This document shows positions 19,411 to 29,534 of a stretch of DNA of 64,000 bases, piece after piece. The translations under genes were made by a program, and so were the position numbers. Where the stretch lies: contig JAJPEP010000097.1 in assembly GCA_021166845.1 (NCBI GenBank), positions 1 to 64,000 on the forward strand, given 5' to 3'. The notes beneath the pieces are model-generated. The model did no database searches. It saw only the letters and a program-made list of their open reading frames with translations, and was not told the origin of the DNA. The stretch is from Thiobacillus sp. (GTDB taxonomy: Bacteria > Pseudomonadota > Gammaproteobacteria > Burkholderiales > Thiobacillaceae). The stretch's first letter is position 1. Each line of letters starts with the position of its first letter.

Positions 19411-20247
19411 TTAGTGTCCAAAGAGCCAGCCGAAAAAGCCGTGCTTTTTCGCGGCGGAGGTTTGCGTTCCGACCTTCGCCAAAATGACGGAGATGTTGTC
19501 TTCGCCGCCGTTGTCGTTGGCGATCATGACCAGCTGGCTGGCGGCAAGCGGCAGGTTGGCCTGGAGCGAATTGAGCACCAGTTCGATGTCCGCATTGTCG
19601 ACCATGTCGTTCAGGCCGTCCGAGCAGAGCAGGTAGAGGTCGCCCGGCAGGGCTTCGCACACGTCCAGCGCAACGTCCACCTCGGCCTGCAGGCCCAGTC
19701 CGCGCGTCACCAGATGGCGGTTGTGTGAGGTGGCCGCGGCCTCCGCGCTGAGGATTCCCTGGTCGATCTGCTCCTGCAGCAAGGAATGGTCATGCGTCAA
19801 CAATTCCAGCCGGTTCGCGCGCAGCCGATAGATGCGGGAATCGCCGATGTGCGCCAGGGTGACGTGGTTGTTTTTAAACAGCAGCAGCGCCAGGGTTGAG
19901 CCCATGGCCTGTTCCCGGCTAGTGTGCTCGCGCTGCGCGCGGCTTTCGCCTTCCAGGTAGATCGCGCGGTTGGCTCGCTTGACGACCTCTTCCAGGACGT
20001 CGGCCACCCCGCCGTCCTGGTGCGTTTTGTCCTTCAGGGCCCGGGTCAATCCCTCGACGATGACCTGGGTGGTGATGTGGCTGGCCACGTCGCCCGACTG
20101 GTAGCCGCCCATGCCATCCGACAACACCAGCAGGCCCAGTTCGCCGACGGTGGCGATGCTGTCTTCGTTCAGGCTTCGCAGCCTGCCCGGATCCGTCCTG
20201 GCGGCGATCTCGAGCGAAAGCGGGGTATTGGGTGCGGTGGTTGACAA
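19411..20247 (-). CDS. PP2C-type Ser/Thr protein phosphatase (Stp/PppA-like)
   Basis: A 278-aa metal-dependent phosphatase that would reverse phosphorylation by the divergent kinase. All PP2C metal-site motifs are visible: GRLRSLNEDS, LVLSDGMGGY, LAHIGDSRIYRL, LLCSDGLNDMV and GGEDNISVI. I chose the TTG at 20247, preceded by GGGAC, because no ATG lies near the domain start; the ORF-track ATG (20358) would overlap the kinase start region. The C-terminus ends KKHGFFGWLFGH, a short hydrophobic tail. Probably co-transcribed with the FHA gene. Confidence 0.9.
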   Translation of the reverse strand: MSTTAPNTPLSLEIAARTDPGRLRSLNEDSIATVGELGLLVLSDGMGGYQSGDVASHITTQVIVEGLTRALKDKTHQDGGVADVLEEVVKRANRAIYLEGESRAQREHTSREQAMGSTLALLLFKNNHVTLAHIGDSRIYRLRANRLELLTHDHSLLQEQIDQGILSAEAAATSHNRHLVTRGLGLQAEVDVALDVCEALPGDLYLLCSDGLNDMVDNADIELVLNSLQANLPLAASQLVMIANDNGGEDNISVILAKVGTQTSAAKKHGFFGWLFGH

Positions 20248-20342
20248 AGCGAGAGTCCCTTTTGTGTTTGTTATACTTTCTTCAACGAAGATTCTCTCAC
20301 CCTGAATCGCACAGAAGCAAGCCGCCCACCACGCCTTACCAC

Positions 20343-21785
20343 ATGACAAGTCAAACAATAATCGGTCGTTACGAAGTGGTCGCCACCCTGGGGCAGGGCG
20401 CGATGGGGACGGTCTACAAGGCGGTAGACCCGTTGATCGAGCGCACTGTCGCCATCAAGACGATCAACCTCAATCTCTCGAAAGAGGAACGTGCCGAGTT
20501 CGAGGAGCGTTTCTACCGCGAAGCCAAATCGGCGGGCCGCCTGAACCATTCCAACATCGTTACCATTTATGACGTGGGCGAGACCGACGATATCGCCTAT
20601 ATCGCGATGGAATACCTGGACGGGGAATCGCTACGCGAGATGCTCGACTCCGGCGTGGTGCTGCCGGTGGACATGATCGGGAAAATCGCGGCGCGCATCG
20701 CCGGGGCGCTGGACTACGCGCACGAAAACCATGTGGTGCACCGCGACATCAAGCCGGCGAACATCATGATCACGCCCGGCCGCGACGTCAAAATCATGGA
20801 TTTCGGCATTGCCCAGATTCCCACGGGTTCGCGCACGCAGCTCGGCACCGTGCTGGGTTCGCCCAAATACATGGCGCCGGAGCAGGTGGCAGGCCAGGCT
20901 ACGGATGGCAGGACCGATATTTTTGCGCTGGGCGTGGTGCTGTACGAAATGCTGACCGGGACGGCGCCTTTCAATGGCGACAACCTCAGCGCCATCATGT
21001 ACAAGATTCTGAACGAGGACCCCGCGCCGCCCAGCACGGTCAACCCCCGCGTGCCGCCGTTTTTCGACCGGATCGTCAGCCGTGCGCTGGCCAAGCGGCC
21101 GCAGGATCGCTATCAGACTGCCGGCGAGTTCGCCCGCGATTTGAGAATCCGGGATGGCGCTCCGCCCGAAGCCGAACGCCTGCCCGCCGCCGGCGGCACG
21201 CCGGGCAATCCGGGGAAGGCCGGCAGGACGCAGGCGGGGCCGCACGACGCGACGGTTCTCCTGCCGCCTGACAAGGCCCGGGGCGTGATTGCAGCCGCGT
21301 CGGCGGCAAGCGGGCCGGGGACCCGGGACAAGCCTGCGCCGCGGGATGGGCTGCCGCGCCGCAAGCCGGCGCTGCTTGCGCTTTCGCTGCTGGCCGCGGC
21401 CGCGTTTGCGGTGTATGTACTGGCCCCCAATCCCGCGCCCGGCAGGATGCCTGCCTCGGCTGTTCCGGTGTTTGAAGGCGTCGGTCCGCCGCACGCGGCG
21501 GTCGAGTCGGCCCTGCCGGCAGCGCCCGCTGCGGCGCCGTCCAAGCCTGCAACAGCGCCCGCTGCCGTCGCGCAGGCGAAAGCCACCGTGTCGTTTGCGA
21601 TTTCGCCCTGGGGCGAGATCTTCGTCGATGGCAAGCGCGTCGGCGTGTCGCCGCCGTTCACCTCGCTGCAGCTGGAGGCCGGGAAGCACCAGGTGGAAGT
21701 GCGCAATCAGGCGTTTGCGCCCTATCGTGATACCGTGAACCTGAAACCGGGGCAGTCGCTCAAGATCAGGCACAAATTCAGGTAA
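20343..21785 (+). CDS. Ser/Thr protein kinase with membrane anchor and PEGA domain
   Basis: A 480-aa membrane kinase. The catalytic domain (about residues 8-270) has the glycine loop GQGAMGTVYKA, catalytic Lys in VAIKTI, catalytic loop HRDIKPANIM, DFG motif MDFGIAQ and APEQ. A Pro/Ala-rich juxtamembrane linker leads to one membrane segment (about residues 340-360). Outside the membrane the last ~70 residues form a PEGA domain (SPWGEIFVDGKRVGVSPPF, LEAGKHQVEV). The ATG at 20343 is taken. It is divergent from the PP2C/FHA genes and followed 8 bp later by a TPR lipoprotein gene. The set resembles the PpkA-PppA-Fha module that controls type VI secretion, but no T6SS structural genes are in view. 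Confidence 0.95.
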   Translation: MTSQTIIGRYEVVATLGQGAMGTVYKAVDPLIERTVAIKTINLNLSKEERAEFEERFYREAKSAGRLNHSNIVTIYDVGETDDIAYIAMEYLDGESLREMLDSGVVLPVDMIGKIAARIAGALDYAHENHVVHRDIKPANIMITPGRDVKIMDFGIAQIPTGSRTQLGTVLGSPKYMAPEQVAGQATDGRTDIFALGVVLYEMLTGTAPFNGDNLSAIMYKILNEDPAPPSTVNPRVPPFFDRIVSRALAKRPQDRYQTAGEFARDLRIRDGAPPEAERLPAAGGTPGNPGKAGRTQAGPHDATVLLPPDKARGVIAAASAASGPGTRDKPAPRDGLPRRKPALLALSLLAAAAFAVYVLAPNPAPGRMPASAVPVFEGVGPPHAAVESALPAAPAAAPSKPATAPAAVAQAKATVSFAISPWGEIFVDGKRVGVSPPFTSLQLEAGKHQVEVRNQAFAPYRDTVNLKPGQSLKIRHKFR

Positions 21786-21793
21786 GCAAGGAC

Positions 21794-22180
21794 ATGACCA
21801 TGAAGCAGATAAGCGCGCTGCTCTGCGCTGCGCTACTCGTGACAGGCTGCGCTGCGCCCATCGTGCGGGACACGGGCCTGGACCGGCTCGCCCTCCGCAA
21901 GGCCGAAAAGGACTTGTCGCTGGGGATTCGCGCCTACGAGGATGGAAACTACAGAAGCTCGACGCGGCTGCTGCAGAGCGCGCTCGCCTCGGGTCTGTTC
22001 CTGGATTCCGACAAGGTGGCGGCGCACAAGTACCTGGCTTTCATGCATTGTTCCCAGTCCCGGGAAAAGGCCTGTCGCGATTCATTCCGCAAGGCGCTGG
22101 AGCTCGATCCGAAATTCGAATTGACCCCCGCGGAATCGGGCCACCCTGCGTGGGGGCCTGTCTTCAGATCACTCAAGTAA
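21794..22180 (+). CDS. TPR lipoprotein similar to TssQ-type T6SS-associated lipoproteins
   Basis: A 128-aa lipoprotein: signal peptide with lipobox LLVTGC (Cys about residue 19), then a helical body with a TPR-like repeat (YEDGNYRSSTRLLQSALASG, HKYLAFMHCSQSREKACRDSF, KALELDPKFELTPAESGHPAWGPVF). The KALELDPxFxLxPAExGHPxWGPV ending is what I recall of TssQ-family T6SS-associated lipoproteins. It lies 8 bp after the kinase gene, so the two are probably co-transcribed, and its product would share the periplasm with the kinase PEGA domain. Confidence 0.8.
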   Translation: MTMKQISALLCAALLVTGCAAPIVRDTGLDRLALRKAEKDLSLGIRAYEDGNYRSSTRLLQSALASGLFLDSDKVAAHKYLAFMHCSQSREKACRDSFRKALELDPKFELTPAESGHPAWGPVFRSLK

Positions 22181-22362
22181 AGGGCGAAAGCCCGGCCAGG
22201 TTCAAGCCGGTACGACATGGCCTTCCCAGAAGACCATGCCAGACATAACATCTTGCATAACAGGGTATGTTGGTTGGATGGGGATGGTTTGGCGGCTGCC
22301 AATTTACCAACCTCTACTCCGTCAACCCAGCCTTTCCCCGAAAGACGCGAAGAACCATAAAT

Positions 22363-22388
22363 AAAGCCCCGCGCGAGGCGGGGCTTTT
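22363..22388. terminator. Bidirectional terminator between the kinase operon and groL
   Basis: AAAGCCCCGC / GCGGGGCTTT, a perfect 10-bp stem with a short loop, flanked by A and T runs. It can end groL transcripts (minus) and the kinase/lipoprotein transcript (plus). Confidence 0.88.
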
Positions 22389-22417
22389 AATTGGCGGGAA
22401 CAGCCGGGTCAGGGTTT

Positions 22418-24121
<1,704 letters not shown>

Positions 24122-24412
24122 TTAAGCCTCGACCACGCCCATGATGTCTTCTTCGCGCATCACCAGCAGCTCGTCGCCTTCAACCTTGACGGTCTGGCCG
24201 GCATACTTGCCGAACAGCACACGGTCGCCGACTTTCACGTCGAGCGGAATCAGCTTGCCCTGGTCGTCTTTCTTGCCCGTGCCGACGGCGATGATTTCGC
24301 CCTGATCGGGCTTTTCGGTGGCGGTGTCGGGGATCACGATGCCGGAAGCGGTCTTGCGCTCTTCTTCCATGCGTTTGACAATCACTCGGTCGTGCAGAGG
24401 ACGGATTTTCAT
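24122..24412 (-). CDS. groS: 10-kDa co-chaperonin GroES
   Basis: A 96-aa co-chaperonin that caps the GroEL ring. It begins [20 protein letters not shown] and has the mobile loop [18 protein letters not shown] and [15 protein letters not shown]. Length matches the family. First gene of the groESL operon, 77 bp downstream of a perfect CIRCE element. Confidence 0.99.
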   Translation of the reverse strand: MKIRPLHDRVIVKRMEEERKTASGIVIPDTATEKPDQGEIIAVGTGKKDDQGKLIPLDVKVGDRVLFGKYAGQTVKVEGDELLVMREEDIMGVVEA

Positions 24413-24489
24413 TGCAAAGTCTCCATTGCGTCAGCGTTGATAAAGGCAGCCCAAGGCTGCCCGAAAATAAGGAAGCGGCGAAGATGTGG

Positions 24490-24516
24490 TTAGCACTCGC
24501 CGCCATAGAGTGCTAA
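24490..24516. promoter_or_regulatory. CIRCE element (HrcA operator) of groESL
   Basis: TTAGCACTC - 9 nt - GAGTGCTAA, identical to the CIRCE consensus. It lies upstream of groS on the minus strand and 31 bp before the bioA start on the plus strand. HrcA repression of groESL is established for this operator; hrcA is not in the window. Confidence 0.97.
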
Positions 24517-24547
24517 TAGTAGGGGCGCACTGTGACAATTTCAAGCC

Positions 24548-25888
24548 ATGAATGATCTTTTAAGTCGTACCCGCGCCGCGGTTTGGCACCCCTGCACCCA
24601 GATGAAACAGCTGGAGGCCGCCCCGCCGCTGGCGATTGCGCGCGGCGAGGGGGCCTGGCTGATCGACACGGATGGCCGCCGCTATCTCGACGCGATTTCC
24701 AGCTGGTGGGTCAACCTGTTCGGCCACTGCAACCCGCGCATCAACGCGGCCATCACCGACCAGCTCGGCAAGATCGAGCACGTGATGCTGGCAGGCGCCA
24801 CCCATGCCCCGGTGGTGGAGCTGTCGGAGCGGCTGGCTGCGCTTACCGGGCTGGGCCATGCGTTTTACGGCTCCGACGGCGCCTCGGCCACCGAAATCGC
24901 CCTGAAAATGAGCGCGCACTATTGGCGCAACTCAGGCCAGCCGGAGAAAAACGGCTTCATCAGCCTGCAAAACGGCTACCACGGCGAAACCGTCGGCGCG
25001 CTGTCGGTGACCGACATTCCGCTGTTCAAGGACACCTACGCGCCCCTGCTGCGGCACACGGTGCAGGCGCCCACGCCGGACGCACGGCTGGCCGAACCGG
25101 GCGAAACGGCTGAAACCTATGCGCTACGCTGCGCCGACGCGCTGGAAGCCCATCTTGCCGGACACGCCGCCACCACCGCCGCCCTCATCGTCGAACCGCT
25201 GGTGCAGGGCGCGGCGGGCATGGCGATGTATCACCCGGCGTATCTCACCCGCGCGCGCGAACTGTGCGGCCAATATAAAGTGCACCTGATCGCCGACGAG
25301 ATCGCCGTCGGCTTCGGCCGAACCGGCACGATGTTCGCCTGCGAGCAGGCGACCGCCCCCCCTCTCGCCGCTCCCCTCTCGCCTCACGCGATCCGCCCCG
25401 ACTTCATCTGCCTCTCCAAGGGCATCACCGGCGGCTACCTGCCCTTGTCCGCGGTGCTGACGACCGACGATGTCTATGCCGCGTTCTACGGCGACGCCAC
25501 CGCGCGCGGCTTCCTGCACTCGCATTCCTACACCGGCAACCCGCTCGCCTGCCGCGCCGCGCTGGCGGTGCTGGACATCTTCGAGCACGACCAGGTGATC
25601 GCCGCCAACCGGGCCAAGTCCATCGAGTTTACGAAGGCGCTGGCGGAAGTGGCCGCTCACCCACGGGTGCGCCATTTCCGCCATCTCGGGATGATCTGGG
25701 CGTTCGACGCGGCGGACGCCATGCCCGGATTTTCAACCCGCTTCCATCGGGCGGCACTGGCGCTGGGCGCGTTCATCCGCCCGATCGGCAACACGGTCTA
25801 TGTCATGCCGCCCTATGTGACGAACACCGACGACATGCGCGGCCTGGCGGGCGCGATGCTGCGCTGCCTCGATAACCCGGCAATCTGA
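24548..25888 (+). CDS. bioA: Adenosylmethionine-8-amino-7-oxononanoate aminotransferase BioA
   Basis: A 446-aa PLP enzyme of biotin synthesis: transfers the amino group of S-adenosylmethionine to KAPA, giving DAPA. The N-terminus has the BioA-type WHPCTQMKQ and the Trp-rich ISSWWVNLFGH substrate-site segment; then FYGSDGASATEIALKM (PLP phosphate site), the DEIAVGFGRTG motif and the Schiff-base Lys in CLSKGITGGYLPLSAV. Length matches BioA. It is divergent from groESL and shares the intergenic region with CIRCE, so HrcA binding might also affect it. No other bio gene is in the window. Confidence 0.97.
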   Translation: MNDLLSRTRAAVWHPCTQMKQLEAAPPLAIARGEGAWLIDTDGRRYLDAISSWWVNLFGHCNPRINAAITDQLGKIEHVMLAGATHAPVVELSERLAALTGLGHAFYGSDGASATEIALKMSAHYWRNSGQPEKNGFISLQNGYHGETVGALSVTDIPLFKDTYAPLLRHTVQAPTPDARLAEPGETAETYALRCADALEAHLAGHAATTAALIVEPLVQGAAGMAMYHPAYLTRARELCGQYKVHLIADEIAVGFGRTGTMFACEQATAPPLAAPLSPHAIRPDFICLSKGITGGYLPLSAVLTTDDVYAAFYGDATARGFLHSHSYTGNPLACRAALAVLDIFEHDQVIAANRAKSIEFTKALAEVAAHPRVRHFRHLGMIWAFDAADAMPGFSTRFHRAALALGAFIRPIGNTVYVMPPYVTNTDDMRGLAGAMLRCLDNPAI

Positions 25889-25930
25889 ACGGGCCCAGCC
25901 GGCTTGACAGCCAATCCCGGCGCCATTAAG

Positions 25931-25953
25931 GTAGCAATCAATTACTATCTAAC
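25931..25953. promoter_or_regulatory. Operator-like site before the exporter tetR gene
   Basis: The reverse complement reads GTTAGATAGTAATTGATTGC..., sharing TAGTAATTGAT..CT..C with the site over the start of the exporter operon (26964-26986). It ends 12 bp before the tetR start codon, consistent with autorepression. Confidence 0.5.
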
Positions 25954-25965
25954 CGGAGCCGAACC

Positions 25966-26628
25966 ATGTCTGGCGAAGCCGAGTCCAACCTACCCCAGCG
26001 CAAACGGCTGGGCGCCGATGAGCGGCGCGAGGAGATCATCCGCGTGACGCTGGAACTCGCCGCCAAACAGGGCGTCGACGACGTCACCACGCAGGACATG
26101 GCGCAGGCGATGGGGGTGACGCAGGGCGCGGTGTTTCGCCACTTTCTCAGCAAGGACGCGATCTGGCTGGCGGTCATGCAGTGGGCGCGCGACCGCCTGA
26201 TGAGCGTGCTGGGCCGTGCCGCCGAACAGGGGCGCGATCCGCTGGACGCGCTGCAGCGCATGTTTTTCGCGCAAATTGGCTTCATTGCCAGCCATCCCGC
26301 GATTCCGCGCGTGCTGATGTCCGAGCACCTGCACGGCCGCAGCGCCGCACTGCGGCGGCTGGTGACGGAAATCATGCTGGGCTACGAAGCGAAGATCACC
26401 GGACTGTTGGCCGACGCCCAGGCGCAAGGGTTGGCGCGCGCCGACCTCGACGTCCACGCCGCCGCCACGCTGTATATCGGCATGATCCAGGGGCTGGTGA
26501 TGCAAACCTCGATCCTGCGCGGCCAGCGCACCCTCACGGCGCGCACCCTGACGGCGGAAGCTGCGCGTACCTTCCCGGTTTTCATGCAAGCGATCCGTCC
26601 GGCCCCGACACAAGGAACCCCTCCATGA
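25966..26628 (+). CDS. TetR-family repressor, probably of the ABC exporter operon
   Basis: A 220-aa regulator. TetR helix-turn-helix at about residues 22-65 (LELAAKQGVDDVTTQDMAQAMG, TQGAVFRHFLSKDAIW). The C-terminal ligand domain has the pattern FFAQIGFIASHPAIPRVLMSE ... LDVHAAATLYIGMIQGLVMQ, shared with the regulators at 34.0 and 47.1 kb in this window. It faces the TolC-HlyD-ABC exporter operon with only a gene fragment between. Operator-like repeats lie before both this gene and the operon. The arrangement parallels CecR (YbiH) and ybhGFSR of E. coli. Confidence 0.9.
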   Translation: MSGEAESNLPQRKRLGADERREEIIRVTLELAAKQGVDDVTTQDMAQAMGVTQGAVFRHFLSKDAIWLAVMQWARDRLMSVLGRAAEQGRDPLDALQRMFFAQIGFIASHPAIPRVLMSEHLHGRSAALRRLVTEIMLGYEAKITGLLADAQAQGLARADLDVHAAATLYIGMIQGLVMQTSILRGQRTLTARTLTAEAARTFPVFMQAIRPAPTQGTPP

Positions 26629-26709
26629 AAACACGCCGCGTTCCATCCGCAGCCGTGCCGAACCCGAGCATGGCGGAGCCCTTCGCGCCACGTCAAACAC
26701 TGCCCCGTC

Positions 26710-26847
26710 ATGAAGCTCAGCGCCTTGAAACTCACCAAGCGCACCCTGCTTCCGATTACCGGGGCGATGACCCTCATCGTCGTCTTTGTCTGGCTGCTCG
26801 CCACAAGCGCAAGCCTGCCAGCAAGCACGGCTCAAATTAGTGAGTGA
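26710..26847 (+). pseudogene. 5' remnant of an HlyD/MFP-type adaptor gene
   Basis: A 45-codon frame, MKLSALKLTKRTLLPITGAM followed by a hydrophobic anchor (LIVVFVWLLATS), looks like the N-terminal membrane anchor of an HlyD-type RND adaptor, a gene that often follows TetR. It then runs into an AT-rich stretch and stops, so the rest of the gene has been lost. A real 45-aa membrane peptide is possible but less likely. Confidence 0.6.
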
Positions 26848-26859
26848 TCAAATGCTAGC
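26837..26859. promoter_or_regulatory. Operator-like repeat copy at the junction behind the HlyD remnant
   Basis: TTAGTGAGTGATCAAATGCTAG is in inverted orientation to 26964-26986 (AGTAAGTGATCAATTACTAA on the minus strand), sharing AGT.AGTGATCAA. It may be a second TetR site or one end of a rearrangement joint. Confidence 0.35.
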
Positions 26860-26934
26860 CAACTTGCATGCCACCCTAAGATCATGACATTGAAATAACA
26901 GAGCAATAACAGACAAGCCGCCAATTTCAAATTG

Positions 26935-26963
26935 TTGACAAATGTAACTTGCTGGCATATAAA
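26935..26963 (+). promoter_or_regulatory. Strong sigma-70-type promoter of the exporter operon
   Basis: TTGACA - 17 nt - TATAAA: perfect -35, ideal spacing, 5/6 match for -10. It ends 58 bp before the chosen start of the tolC-like gene, and the operator-like repeat lies right on the expected transcription start. Confidence 0.8.
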
Positions 26964-26986
26964 TTAGTAATTGATCACTTACTTAG
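26964..26986. promoter_or_regulatory. Probable TetR operator over the exporter transcription start
   Basis: TTAGTAATTGATCACTTACTTAG overlaps and follows the -10 box. It is near-palindromic around TGATCA and shares TAGTAATTGAT with the site before the tetR gene. Binding here would block RNA polymerase. Confidence 0.6.
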
Positions 26987-27021
26987 TTCAGCGGAAAGCA
27001 AAACTCAGGATGGATACGATT

Positions 27022-28530
27022 ATGAAACCCTTGTCACGGTTGCTGCTATGCGTCTTCCTTCTTTCCATCGGGAAGGCGGTTCTTGCCGCGGATTCACTGC
27101 CCCTGTGGGAGGCAATGGAACGGGCCGCGCAATCCAACCCGGCAATCAAAAGCCAGCAGGTCGAAGTCGGCAAGCAAACCTTGGAGCAGGACATCGCCCG
27201 CAGCCAGCATTTGCCCAAAGTCGACCTGAACGCGGCTTACACCCGCTATGCCTATCCCACCTTCGTTACACCGATCCGCGATACGAACGTTTTCCCGCCG
27301 ATGGACCGGGATATCGCCAATATTGGCCTGGCGATGACCCTGCCTCTTTACCACGGCGGCAAGTTGGTGGCTGGCGAGGCGCTGGCCGCGCACAACCGTG
27401 AGGCATCCATCCAGACGCTGCGCGCCGGCGGGCAGGACCTGCTGTTCAATGTCGCCGCCACCTACACCAAGGCGCTGCATTTCCGCCAACTCGTCGCAGC
27501 GCTGGATGTCCGCATCAAGGCGTTGCTGCAGGAGGAAAAGGACATCGGCTTGCGCCTCCGGGAAGGACGTGCCGCCCGGCTCGAACTGATCCGCCTCCAG
27601 ACCCAGTTGTCCCAGGCGCGCTACGACAGGATTTCGGTTTCCCAAGGCGAGAAAGACGCACTGTCGCTGCTGGCCTCCTTGCTGGGCGAGAGCGGACCCG
27701 TACCGGTTCTGTCCGAACTTGGCGCGACCGCCCCGGCACTGCCGGTTTCGGCTGATGAGGCAATGCGCCGCGCCCTGCAGCAGCATCCCGATATTCTCAG
27801 GCTTGATGCCATGGGCCGCGCGGCAAAGGAAAAAACCGCCATTGCCCGCGGCGACCGGCTGCCGCAAATCGATCTGGTGGCCAATGCGCAGGAAACCGCC
27901 GGGGGCGACTGGAAAGGCTACGACGACTCGCAGATAGGCGTGCAACTGTCCCTGCCGCTGTTCGACGGCGCTATCCGCAAGCGCCGGATGGAACAGGCGG
28001 GGCTCGATCAGCGGCAAAACGCCTTGCAACTGGAAGACGCCCGCAATCGCCTCGCCAGCGAGGTTGAACAGGCATTCGGCGCCTTGTCCGAATCCCGCGC
28101 CCGGCTGGAAGCGGCCACTCAGGGCGAAACCGAGGCCGCTGAGGCGCTACGCATCGAAACCCTGCGCTACCACAGCGGTGAGAACACCATCACCGACCTG
28201 CTCGGCGCCGAATCCGCCCTCTGGTCCGCCACCGCGAGCCGCCTTCAGGCAGGCTACGACATCACCGTGAGCCAGGCGCGGCTGCTGCGCGTCATTGGCG
28301 AGCTTGCGGCGGACAGCTTCCGGCCTGCGGATACCGGCAAAAAATCCGCCGTGGAGCATTCCTCTTCTGGCATCGATCCGCGCACGCTCGCGCAATACCT
28401 CGCATGGCACCACTGCGGCATGAGTTGCGACGGCGAGGCGGCCGCCCGGAAAGCGGATACCAGAACCCATCAACAGCTCGCCACAACGGGCCTTCCGGGG
28501 CAATCCATTCAGCAAGGAACAAGACTATGA
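27022..28530 (+). CDS. TolC-family outer-membrane efflux protein
   Basis: A 502-aa outer-membrane channel: signal peptide (KPLSRLLLCVFLLSIGKAVLA, cleavage before ADSL), then two outer-membrane-efflux repeats (about residues 30-215 and 235-425) with typical segments SQHLPKVDLNAAYTRY, GDRLPQIDLVANAQET and QLSLPLFDGAIRK. The last ~55 residues (after AADSFRP) form an unusual hydrophilic tail with a Cys/His patch (AWHHCGMSC). The start at 27022 fits the promoter and signal peptide; the ATG at 27010 (AGGATGG context) is an alternative. Its stop overlaps the next start (ATGA). It should export whatever the HlyD/ABC partners deliver. Confidence 0.92.
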   Translation: MKPLSRLLLCVFLLSIGKAVLAADSLPLWEAMERAAQSNPAIKSQQVEVGKQTLEQDIARSQHLPKVDLNAAYTRYAYPTFVTPIRDTNVFPPMDRDIANIGLAMTLPLYHGGKLVAGEALAAHNREASIQTLRAGGQDLLFNVAATYTKALHFRQLVAALDVRIKALLQEEKDIGLRLREGRAARLELIRLQTQLSQARYDRISVSQGEKDALSLLASLLGESGPVPVLSELGATAPALPVSADEAMRRALQQHPDILRLDAMGRAAKEKTAIARGDRLPQIDLVANAQETAGGDWKGYDDSQIGVQLSLPLFDGAIRKRRMEQAGLDQRQNALQLEDARNRLASEVEQAFGALSESRARLEAATQGETEAAEALRIETLRYHSGENTITDLLGAESALWSATASRLQAGYDITVSQARLLRVIGELAADSFRPADTGKKSAVEHSSSGIDPRTLAQYLAWHHCGMSCDGEAAARKADTRTHQQLATTGLPGQSIQQGTRL

Positions 28531-29534
28531 ACAAAAAGATCGTAATCATCGGCATCCTCGCCGCAGGCATCGGCGCTGTCATGCTGTGGAAGTTTGCGCC
28601 CTGGACAGCACAACCGGAGGACGGCACGGTATTCGCCTCGGGCACGGTGGATGCGACCGAAGTCGCAGTCTCCTTCCGCGTACCCGGCATCCTGCTCAGC
28701 CGGCCGGTAGATGAAGGCAGCCGCGTCAAGCCGGGCGAACTGCTGGCCGCGCTCGACGAACGCGAGACCGTCGCCCGGCTGCACCAGGCGGAAGCCGCGC
28801 AACAGGCCGCCCAGGCGCGCCTGAAAGACCTGGAACAGGGCTACCGCCCGCAGGAAATCGCCGAGGCCCGTGCCCAGGCCGAACAGGCGCGCGCCAACCG
28901 GACCAATCTGGAAGAAGAAGCCCGGCGTTCCGAAGCGCTCTTCCACGGTGGCGCCACCAGCCAGCAGCGGCGCGACAAGGACCGCACCGCTGCCGCCGTG
29001 GCGGACCAGCAGTTGAACGCTGCGCAGGCGCGACTCAAATTGCTGCAAAGCGGCTATCGCCCCGAGACCATCAATGCCGCGCGTGCGCAACTCGATGAAA
29101 CGCAGGCCGCGGTCGCCGCCGCCCGCGTCGCCCTGGAGGACTTGCGGGTAAGCAGTCCGGTGGAAGGGATAGTCACCCGCAAGCACGCCGAAGTGGGCGA
29201 AACCCTGGGCGCCGGGCGTCCGGTGGTGACCGTCACCGACATTTCCAGGCCCTGGGTACGGGTCTACATTCCGGAAAACCAGATCGGCAAGGTGCGCCTG
29301 GGCGCTGCCGCCAAGATCAAGATCGATACCTTCCCCGACCGGGAATTCGATGGCCGCGTGAGCTATGTCTCGTCGCAGGCGGAGTTCACCCCCAAGAACG
29401 TGCAGACCCAGGAAGAACGGGTGAAGCTGGTATTCGCGGTGAACGTGACCCTGGACAACCGCGACGGCACGCTCAAGCCCGGCATGCCGGCTGACGCTTA
29501 CATCGCCTCGACTGCGGATGGGACTGCACGGTGA
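28527..29534 (+). CDS. HlyD-family periplasmic adaptor (YbhG-like)
   Basis: A 335-aa membrane-fusion protein with an N-terminal anchor (IVIIGILAAGIGAVMLW). A lipoyl half (GTVDATEVAVSFRVPGIL) is followed by a long coiled-coil hairpin (about residues 90-200) with a repeated GYRPQEI / GYRPETI element. Then come the second lipoyl half (LRVSSPVEGIVTRKHAEVGE) and a beta-barrel (VRVYIPENQIGKVRLG). This is the YbhG/YhiI type that couples two-permease ABC exporters to TolC. It overlaps the upstream stop by 4 bp. Confidence 0.93.
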   Translation: MNKKIVIIGILAAGIGAVMLWKFAPWTAQPEDGTVFASGTVDATEVAVSFRVPGILLSRPVDEGSRVKPGELLAALDERETVARLHQAEAAQQAAQARLKDLEQGYRPQEIAEARAQAEQARANRTNLEEEARRSEALFHGGATSQQRRDKDRTAAAVADQQLNAAQARLKLLQSGYRPETINAARAQLDETQAAVAAARVALEDLRVSSPVEGIVTRKHAEVGETLGAGRPVVTVTDISRPWVRVYIPENQIGKVRLGAAAKIKIDTFPDREFDGRVSYVSSQAEFTPKNVQTQEERVKLVFAVNVTLDNRDGTLKPGMPADAYIASTADGTAR

